From positions 43,408,538 through 43,472,537 of the forward strand of contig NC_089741.1 in assembly GCF_040412425.1 (NCBI RefSeq): DNA of 64,000 bases, written 5' to 3'. The first letter of the stretch is position 1, and every line of letters starts with the position of its first letter. The notes beneath the pieces were generated by a model. It was not told the origin of the DNA. It was given only the letters and a program-made list of their open reading frames with translations, and did no database searches. Shown in pieces: positions 32,330 through 64,000 of the stretch. The translations under genes were made by a program, and so were the position numbers. The stretch comes from Macrobrachium rosenbergii. Taxonomy: Eukaryota; Arthropoda; Malacostraca; Decapoda; Palaemonidae.

Positions 32330-35300
32330 TTACGTCAATTTCTTGGAATTCTTGGGTTTCAGTTTGGAGTCCAGTACAGCTTGTCGTCTCTGTTTCGCCT
32401 CTTCTTGGCGCCTTTTGTGTGATTCTACGGCAAAGTTGGTTTCATTTAACAGCTGAAGAATTTTACTCTGGAATGAAATAGATTTTCTTAATGGAAAACT
32501 CTGGGATAGGACACAAAAAGATAAATTGATTTTCTTAATGAAGAAACTAGAGTAAGAGCAAGCACACAATTTTTTCACGTCAATTTTTTTTTTTTTTTTT
32601 TGTCCTAAAATGCATAATTTGTAACCTTCATATGATTACTGGATCTACTAGGAAAAGTTAACAAATACAGCTTGTCAATGTAAGCCTCTCAATTTAAAAA
32701 GAAAAAAATGACACTTGAAACTAATAGCAAGGAAAATAAGCAGGTACATCCACTCATGAAAAACTATCACAAAGTAAACTGCGGACTAATACTGTACTTG
32801 AATAATTTCTAAAATTTAACACAGTAGTAACTTCAATGTCTTCTCTACGATCAATAGAAAAAAAAATGTTTAAAATTAGACGACCATAGAGAGAAATGAA
32901 GGTCACTAATCAAAATTATATACTGTACCTGTACTATCTCCAATCCATATAAAGTAGTAGTCTACTGATATTATTCAGCAGACAAACACATAATGAACCT
33001 CAAGGCCAACTGAACCATCTACATCTAGGTTTTAAAGAATGCTACCTAACATGTAAAAATTACTGTATATCACTAGGTGGCAGTTTGACAAAGGTAATCT
33101 TCAGTAATAACAGAGCTCTGCAGAGTGCAGCTACAAAACTGGCATTAAGTAAATGTACAACTTAAACACCCTATATCAAAGTTATGCCTAGGCAAAAAGT
33201 CTACCACAGTATCTTCGTTTGTATCACGAAATTACATGCATTACTTTGTGTCAAGGTCATAATGCATCCAACTTGTTGGCAAAACATCATATATTAGAAA
33301 ATACCATAAATACTGTAATAAAGAGTGAATGGGATAAATACAAAAATCTATGAGACTAACAAAAAGTGTCTATGTGCTGAATAACATATCTGAACTTCAT
33401 CATTATCATCACCACCAATTATGGCTTGTGAAATAAATCCCACAAATTTTATCCGGAACATCACACAATAAATGTGTATCATTGTTAGAATAAAATGTAA
33501 AAAACAGAGCTAAAAGGAAGAGAAAAAAATCAAAGATATTCTGCAATCCATCTTGGCCTTTGGATATTGACCACAGATGTCACCATACCCTACTGAGAAG
33601 CATCAGAGTAAAAGAATTGCCATCCAGCAATGAAAACGAAATTCTATAATCAAGACCCAGATAAAATTTCCCATTACCAAATCTAAGAGGAGCATCATTA
33701 GTACAGTCAAACATTGCTATTCATACCTTAACAACTGCTTAAATATACTAAGTTCAACTGGCTCGAGCAAGCTCACTACCTGAAAGTTCATCAATTCATT
33801 TTAAAAATAAAGCACCTGAAGCCAATTCAGTAACATCTCAACTAAACAGATGCTTTGGGGGACTGGCTGGCCTTTCTGATAAATTACAAAGACCCCACAT
33901 TACAGTCTGCACTTTAATCTGGCTCCTCAACTAATGTGTAATTTACACAACATTTCAATCTAAGATATATAATAAAAAGTATCACGTCTAAAAAATTAGA
34001 ACAGAATACTGTATACAATAAGGCCAAAGGTCAAGCACTAGTACCTATGAGTTCATTCAGAGCTGAAACAGAAATTAACTAAAAAGGTTTAAATGGAGGA
34101 GGAAATCCTCGCAGTTGCACTATGAATCAACTGTTAAGAGAGGGTGGAAAGCAAGATGAAAGAAAGACAATATGAACAGAGGTACAGTAAAAGGAATGAA
34201 AGGGCCTTAAGCAATGCCTATAGTGCACTGCATGAAGTACACTGACAGCATTACCCATCTACAGGGAAAACTATAAGGGTAGCACAGGAAAAATAATTGC
34301 AATATGGTAGCTGATAAGTACAGAAGCCCTTAAAGTTGAGGTCCATTAAGTTGAGGTATTATTGTACCTATAAAACTGGACATACCGAAACTTCTAGTTG
34401 CTCATTAGCTCTTTTCCTCTTGGAAGACCCTAAAGGTGTCTCACGTCCATCAAGGAATGTATAGTCAGGTCCATCAACCAGTGGTCCATGAGCTCCCAGT
34501 GACGTCTTAAAGCTGCAATTAAATGGAATAAAGTTCAACAATCATTTTGTACACAGAACACATTCAAGAACTGGAACAAGAATAAAACAGGTTTCAGTAC
34601 TTTACTGTAATGGCATTACTTAGTGGGCATATAAAAAAACAAAATTTAACAACCAAACAAATTTATTCATGACAATATATAGTAATTATATCATTACAAT
34701 GTCACCAACCCAAGCTATAGAAATGTTCTATCTTTTCAGTTAGGATTAAAGAATTCACCATGTACTATATCTAATGTAAACCATGTTTCAGTAAACAAAG
34801 ATGTAATCCTGCAGCAAAAAATATAAAAATGAAATATGAATGAACAGCACAATCACAAAATGTCCTCAGCATGTGCCAAAGGCCAATACAGATATCCACA
34901 GATTACATTCTGTAATCTTCTTAAAGAAATAAAAAAATAAAGAGCAGTTACCTTGGCAAGGGAAACCCAATATTACTTTGGTACTGGCCTGCATGCCCTG
35001 CATACAGTTTCTCAGTCAAAAAGACAGTGCTACCAGAGACAACTGCTGAGACACCTAATTTATGAATATTCCCTTCTGCAATTCTTTGTTTCAAGGTACA
35101 TCCAAAATGCGCAAACAAGGTGAAGGTTCACTTTGTCTGAATAAAAATTTTGTTTCACTGGATCACTTCACCTAATATCTCACTAATTTTACTAACCTGT
35201 AAGAACAGGATAATCTCTAAAACTTGCACTTCCTTGCTTAAGGGACATAATATAAGGAATTTGTTTGGTCAAACTCAAATGCAACCAAAACTATCTAGAA

Positions 35301-35981
35301 GCCATTAAAAACATTCATTAGATGATCTCACTGTATATTTGAGATCAATGTTACACATTTTTGAGGGGATACTAAAGATGTCAGCAATTCCCTACTGATG
35401 TTACAGAAATGGAAGACTAAACTACAAGTAGTATGTCAAAGTCCCAAAGATACTGTATTGGTAAGGCAAGTGGGCCAATTCCTGGCCTTTAACCGCTGAA
35501 AGAGTAATTTCCTATCCCTTCCTCACAAAAGATAAATTAAACTGCCAAAAAAAGAATGCATCTCTGGTAAAATCGCAAATATTGACCAACTAACCTGGTG
35601 GAAACATGGTCCACTGTACTCCTGACCAAAATTATTTCTTGTTCAACCTCTTCCTCTCTCTCTCTATAGGAGTAAAATCATAGCAACTGGAGGTTCTTGT
35701 GAACATTTTGGATATAAGTTGAACTTAAAGCTGCAAGCTTTATGTATTCCTCTAATGTGATTGACTAACAAATGCAGCAGATTGAAAAGAGACTCTGGCT
35801 ACTTACCCAAAAAATACTGGCCCAGCCAACTAAAGGCTTTTTCAACATAAAATTTTCAAGGTTAGTACCCAAATCATTCACCATCATACTTACCCAAATG
35901 TAGCAATACTGTACCAAATCAAAAGTAATCTTACCTTTTTTGAAATTTGTACTTCGAGGAGAAAAGTCTGGAAAATTTCAT
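32330..35981 (-). CDS. mRpL52: Mitochondrial large ribosomal subunit protein mL52
   Basis: Four coding exons read on the minus strand: 35935-35981 (ATG), 34952-35029, 34386-34512 and 32330-32467 (TAA). Phases join cleanly (2, 2, 0), giving 129 residues, close to human MRPL52 (123). The N terminus MKFSRLFSSKYKF is basic, hydroxylated and acid-free, like a mitochondrial presequence. The family core is visible: GQYQ..IGFPLP, then GPLVDGPDYTFLDGR, which matches the GPL(T)xLPDxxxxDGR block. A basic helix with HKRRQEEAKQRRQ and a lysine-rich C terminus (KPKNSKKL) follow. The protein would be imported into mitochondria and built into the 39S subunit. The first coding exon begins only five bases before the ATG after an acceptor, so a non-coding 5' exon is expected. 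Identification rests on remembered family motifs; the exon model is well supported by phase. Confidence 0.88.
34006..34268 (+). mobile_element. Dispersed repeat copy 4, inside mL52 intron 3
   Basis: Diverged and lacking part of the 'gttgcagctaggggcc' segment, but it keeps 'ggccaaaggtcaagcacta', 'cctcgcagttgcactatgaa' and the tail. It is antisense to mL52. Confidence 0.8.
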
Positions 35982-35986
35982 CCCAT
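35978..35986 (-). promoter_or_regulatory. Two-codon upstream ORF overlapping the mL52 start
   Basis: Directly after the predicted acceptor the minus strand reads ATGGGATGA. An upstream ATG-GGA-TGA ends in a stop that overlaps the mL52 ATG at 35979-35981. It lies in the mRNA only if the exon boundary is as predicted. Confidence 0.35.
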
Positions 35987-38700
35987 CTGAAAACATAAAA
36001 ATAACCTGTTAACAATTTTGGCTTTTCATATGATAAGATAAATGACATGTTATTACTGCTCTATTATGAAGGGTACCTAGATCTTTTGACCCATCCACAC
36101 AATCCTGCCACAAGCAAGCTTACTCCATCAATGACTGGATGAATCACTTACATTTCATCATATGTGGTGCCAAAAGAAAGCAGAAGACTATTTCTGCTAC
36201 CATCATTTCAGATTTTAATTTTTTAGCTAGAAGCCTGCAATTAAGAGGGAACAGTGAATACTATTTCTTCTAATTTTTCTAAATTACAGGTTACCATGGA
36301 CATCAAGTGAGCTACTGAGGAACAAAAGTGCTGAATTGGTTTTATATCCAAAATTTAAAGCTGGCTTGTACATTTGATGTTTGGGAGACGCTGACCTCCA
36401 AAGCCAAGAACATAAGTTAGCTTCTGTACTTAAATACAGTACACCTTAGGCTAGGCTAAGCTATCCATGAAATAAATTTATCAGTTTGCATGTATAATGT
36501 ATCAATTTTTTTATCATCCATTAAAGTAATTTATCATCTTGAGAATGAACCCTAATAAACCCTATCTTCAATGGTTAAGCAGCCAATATTATATGTGATT
36601 TTCAACATCCAATTGTGGTTCACCACTTTTGTCAAGAGAATAACTTATAACTTAGTTGAAAACAGTTTGGTGTTTGCAAAGCCATTAGTTAAACAATGTT
36701 TTTAAAATTAAAATACAAACACAACAAATGCAACCCAAATATTGTATGTCTTATGGCTTAATCTTCATTTCATACCCTACGATTGCTATAGCATCAAGTG
36801 ACCTCTGAGGCCAGTACAAGATTAATTGATGGTCAACACCTGAGGTGTCCAGTGTGCTTCTATAGATGCTAGGTTTAAAGCCTTAGTTTTGTTGGCACTG
36901 TCGCAAAGGTGGAGCTTCAATCCTGACACTGAAATGATAAAGCAAATGGGGACTCAAATAAAACCAACAAAGGAATCAGAGTTGGGGCTCAAAACTTTCT
37001 GTAATGTAAGGTAAATTATCATTATTGGCTGTGGCTTGATAAGTATACTGTACATTGCTACAGTCCTAGAGTTCATAGTTTGAAATAAATGACTGATAAC
37101 TTGAGTTAACAACAAATAAGAGCCAAAGTATCCAAGTACCTGCTGGACAAAATAGGCTACATCAATCACCTGGATTTCAACATCAGAAACTAGCAAAGGG
37201 CAAGAATCTGCCCATCAGTTCGGACCAAACTTACATCTGACACCATGGGTGGGTCATTTTTGCAGTGTTACCAGATCTTAAAGTGATGGCCATGCAGTAC
37301 TACTGTCAGGCTGACAAAGCATAGATGTTGTCATTGCTTCATGGCCATACCATAGGACAAACTTTGCTAGCAATGGGCACAGATACTATGCTTGTTTGCC
37401 GTTGATGACTAACATTTCACCTATCTCCCAGCCACCCTCCATATAGGTGTTATGGCAACTCTGTCAACCATGATACTGTCAGATCATGTAAATGCACCTG
37501 TAACTTTCTTGCATAATCTGCTCAGTCTAATTGAACCATCAGGCTACTGGACTACACTTGAGAATCGTTTTGGTGTTTTCGGCCATGCATTTTAGATTAA
37601 ATGAGGAAAAACCTAACCTATAAGAAAATATGGTAAAACTACAGAACAGCTCTGCACAGACTATTACCTCAGGAAATTTATTTTTCCTATACTTTTAGTG
37701 TTGCTGATGAGGAAGGTGGTGGTGTTTATTGTCGGTCAATTATTATTAACCTCATATCTCTATCCAACATGGTTGGGGACCCTTTGGGAACACCTTTTGG
37801 AACACAGGGTTTTGGGTGCAGGAAATCGTTGGGAGAAAGACCGAACTGTCATGTTGTTATGGAATGGTTCCGCGCATGTGCAAGTCATTAATGAGCCATA
37901 TGTTCAAGAAGGGATTGCTAAGGAAACCTATTATAAAAGGAAATATACTAGCCTAACGTACCCTGACCTAACCTACCCTAGCCTAGTAGGCCATATTACT
38001 TAGCCAAAAGTTTCCCTATAACACTGCACATGCACAATAGCATTCTAGGATGGCCAGCATACAATAGCATATCAGTTCTGAGGTTAATTACAGTCGACCA
38101 CCAAAAAATAACCGCAAATTCTTGATAAGCAAACAAAATAAAGAAAAAATCAATTTCCAAGGTAATACCCCATGCGAAGCTATTCTATAGTTCTGCCGAA
38201 AATTAAACGGGCAATGTATGGTCACAAAGTAGGTTACTGAATATTAATTCTCACTTTCATATCAAAGTAGTCTTCTTTAGCCTAGGACCTTTCCAAGGGT
38301 TGAATGTGTCCGGACAACAGTGCCAATTGTCCCGTTACCCTAATCAATCGGACATACAATCTGAAAAAGGGCAACAGTCGATATGGCCTATATCACTAAT
38401 GTTTAATATTTTAAAATGAAAGAACATGGGTGGGATACAAGGTTAAAATAGAAATTCGGCCTCGTAACCTAGCCTATCCTAACCCCTGCATCAGTACGTA
38501 GCAAGTGACGAACCAAATACCACCATTTAACAGTACCGCACAAGCCCACCACCTCCCATTATGTTGTCAGCCAATTAAAAATGTTAAAATATTTACCTGT
38601 GATGTTAAACTTCCGGGCTATTATACAATACATTTTGACGGGTTTTGTTCGCGCAGACGGGAAATTTAACCAGCGGCGTAACAGGGTTGAAATCCAAATA
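35987..38700 (-). other. Region upstream of mL52, possible 5' exon and promoter near 38.6 kb
   Basis: No coding exon seen. At 38597/38596 the minus strand has a good donor (CACAG followed by GTAAAT). An ETS-type CCGGAAG sits just upstream at 38610-38616 in a locally GC-richer patch (38,600-38,700), as often seen at housekeeping promoters. It could be the non-coding first exon of mL52. The plus-strand open frame at 37698-38003 lacks any recognisable domain. Confidence 0.3.
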
Positions 38701-41496
38701 CGTTACCTCTGTATCGGCACATCCGAAGTAAACTCAATAAAGTCCTTTTTTATTTTTTTTTATAAGGGAACTAACTTCCGTCTTCACTTAATCTCTCAAG
38801 TAATAGCTTTATATAGAACAGCTTTATTATTTCTTTTTATTTATTTCACAACTGCCCTTTCTCTAAACGAAAGACTTTGAAAATGTATTGAACCATCACT
38901 TTCACTCCTGTTCCCTATACTTTGTTGGAAACATTTTTTTGATTTTTTATATCTCCCTATGTCTTGTGCATTTGGATTGAATTAGAAAAACGTTGTTCAA
39001 GGGACAACATTTTCCTGTGAGGCTACCATGTGCAGCCAGCTATTCAAGATTCCTGCTAATATTTCCCCATTTTCCGACCATGAATAAATATGCCATTTAT
39101 TCACTTTTCTTGCTAGTATATATTACCAGTTTTCAGACCATGAATATGTCATAATTTTATTTTATAAAAACACGTCGATTTTCATGTTTCTGCTACAGAC
39201 AAAAATATAAAGACTGAAAGCAGATGCAGCAGTGCAGTTGTTGAGTGATATAACATTAATGCGGCTCGAATACGGATAGCATACACAAAAAATGCATTCT
39301 TGTAAATTCTATTACTTACGATAGTTCCATAGTAACGCCACTGAAGGTTTAAAACGGCCTTCTGCCCTGGGTATCAGTTGCAAATTAGCGAAAGTGCAAA
39401 TGCTATAATTACTCAAGTCTAGCATAAATACAGATACTCTACAGTTTTCTTTAATTTCCATTTTCTATGGTGTGTATCTGATGATAAACTATACAAGATG
39501 AAGTTACTCCTTAACGCACTGGGTTATGTGCCAAATTTTCAGTTACTGTTACTTAAATACTAATTAAAATTATGTATCATGTCAGCAAATTACAGTATTA
39601 ACATAAATTTTCTATTCTTACGCCTATCCACGGGTGACTCTTGCAAGTAACAACTAGCATATCTGATTATAGTTTTAAAGGTGACCACTATTGAATCTTA
39701 AGACAAAATTGAAATCTTTCATTTATAGTGTTTCGTATAATACATCTGATAAAACAGTTTGTTCTATTACATTACCATTCTAAAAAGGTAGAAGTCTCTG
39801 GGTAAATGATTCCGTGCATACATAGCCTACATACAAACAGAAGCCTACACTGAAAAACATATCTTGATAAATCTAGTACTAAAAGCTAAAATAGTATCAC
39901 AATTGTTATTACTTAAACACAGCAACTCGATGGATGACTTCTGCACCATTCATAATGTTAAAAGCATGAACATTTTATAACTATCTTCATGTAGACTACT
40001 AACTAATCTAGTCAAAACAGCAGCATTGATACAGTAAACTGAATACCCATTACAGGCAACACCAAACAAAATTAAATTAGATAAAAGGTAAAGTGACCGT
40101 TCACATTTTGTTAACAAGACTTAACTGGCAATTCATGTGTAACTTTACTCGGCAACTTGTAGTAAACGCTTGCTTACCTTGGTGTGAATATATCATTGTA
40201 TTCTATTCTTCCTTGTTACTGAATTTTACATCCTTCAGTCTTCAACCACTAACATTTCTGCTTCTTAAATGATGTGCTAAGGTTAGAAAATGAGTTATGA
40301 ACTCAAACTTTATTATAAAAAACAGGATGGCAAGAGTCATATTCTCCTTATCATGAACGCGCCGTTACTGTGCAGCAAATGTAGTTTCTGTGTGATGAAA
40401 TAACACAAAACCAAAAGACATTAGGCAATAGTTTTCAAACTTTGGCAACTAATAATAAGTTTACATATTATGTGGTGAACCTTAGGCCACTAAGCAAACT
40501 GAATTTAAGAACAAGAGAAGAATTTTGAATTGTACACACATATAATCAACAGGCTAAGTATGTATTTAAGTATATGCTCACACACTCACAAACACACATA
40601 CAAACTCTTCTTTGTAATTGAAAAGGATGCTGAAATTTTATGTAACATATACAGACAACACTCAAATAAATATATATGATAACCTAACGTATGAAGCATA
40701 GAATTACCACTCTTAAATCTTGGTATGGTTTAGTCTAATGGCCCGAATGAAAATTGTAGACAGAATTCACTGCTTCGTTTATCCTTTTAACTGCTGAATC
40801 AAGGATGAACTTTCAGTGCAGAATATGTCCACAGCATCTACTGCTCATTAAGCATAAGCAGAAGCCCTATCAGTATCACATGAACCTCCTCTAGACACAC
40901 TGAAGCGCTTATCTCTCTGTTGCTCCAGAATATCAACTGTCATACGTTTTCTGTCATCCACAACACATCCAAGCAGTTTCAAAGCCCAAAGGCTTGGTAT
41001 CGTATTCTCTACGGCTGCAGCCCCCAAATTCCCATCCCATTTGGTGACTTACACACCATACAGTTACAAGGGAGCGGTTGCTAAAATTCCTAGCATTCCA
41101 AGCGAGTTAGAGAGAGATTTCTGTGGTCCTAAAACTTTTTTCCTACTCTATTTGGCCAACAACTGTTTATCAGGGGACTTTTAAGATTGTTTCTAGAGTA
41201 ACTTTGTCCGTTTTGTACTGCATATTACAAACTCCTATTTCACTCTGTCATGGACAGTCATACACACACAGTGTGGAGGTCCTATAAAATACACTTCAAG
41301 CAGCAACAACTTCTAAATAATATAAATGTGATTTTTTAAGAATATTAAGAACTCCTTTACAGAGAGCTGAGGATTTCCCTTTGTCGTCCGAGTTTTTAGG
41401 CGGTAATCTCCCATCTTCGGTAATCTCATTCTTTCTTGACCGTGGTTCGAAAGACACCAGTTTCATAGTATCCCATCGCCTCGAAATCTTTCTCGC
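38701..41496. other. Sequence between mL52 upstream region and talin, includes the probable talin long-isoform 3' UTR
   Basis: AT-rich, no gene seen. The first minus-strand AATAAA after the talin long-isoform stop is at 40309-40314, so 40.3-41.5 kb could be 3' UTR. The rest is empty as far as I can tell. Confidence 0.4.
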
Positions 41497-63899
<22,403 letters not shown>

Positions 63900-64000
63900 C
63901 TGGTGTTGGAAAATAAAGTAAATCATATCTCAGTGCATTAGATATTTCTTTTTTTTCTCACGGTGGTGTAAAACAGATTAGTAAGACTGGTGGAAACCAA

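Noticed and set aside
37945..37992. Telomere-like CCTAACC/ACCTACCC motifs
   Set aside because: Too few and too irregular to call an interstitial telomeric array.
37698..38003. 101-codon plus-strand frame
   Set aside because: No homology or motif; the end runs into degenerate CCTAACC-type repeats.

Overview
The window is animal nuclear DNA. Its genes are broken by GT-AG introns, microsatellites are very dense ((TA)n, (CT)n, (TCC)n, (AAT)n), and a dispersed repeat of about 300 bp occurs six times. The protein families and this repeat texture suggest an arthropod, most likely a decapod crustacean (shrimp-like). That assignment is inference; no species can be fixed from sequence alone.

Layout. 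(1) 1-8,589 is microsatellite-rich DNA with no supportable gene. (2) 8,590-14,924 (+) holds the last five coding exons of a secreted, cysteine-rich protein with one sushi (CCP) domain; its 3' UTR runs to about 16.85 kb. (3) 16.9-22.8 kb is intergenic, with three copies of the dispersed repeat and a short perfect-type hairpin. (4) 22.8-26.75 kb (+) contains a weakly supported small spliced gene. (5) 26.9-30.5 kb is a degenerate CAG/CAA-rich satellite field with a roughly 600-bp imperfect palindrome inside it. (6) 32,330-35,981 (-) is a complete four-exon gene for mitochondrial ribosomal protein mL52, perhaps with a non-coding first exon near 38.6 kb. (7) 41,497-63,899 (-) is talin, lacking only about its first 120 residues, which lie beyond the right edge.

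Talin dominates the window. I traced 27 coding exons with consistent reading phase. They cover the FERM head from late F1, the linker, the helical rod, and the C-terminal I/LWEQ actin-binding and dimerisation module. One exon alone carries about 979 codons of the rod. The most interesting point is the 3' end. The exon that ends at the normal talin C terminus has its TGA stop inside a good splice donor and a poly(A) signal 29 bp downstream. If the donor is used, the frame continues into an exon encoding a second copy of the C-terminal dimerisation helix, then into a short terminal exon. This predicts two C-terminal isoforms, of roughly 2,560 and 2,650 residues.

The three recognised genes have no evident functional link. 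Talin is a cytoskeletal integrin adaptor, mL52 a mitochondrial ribosome subunit, and the sushi protein extracellular.
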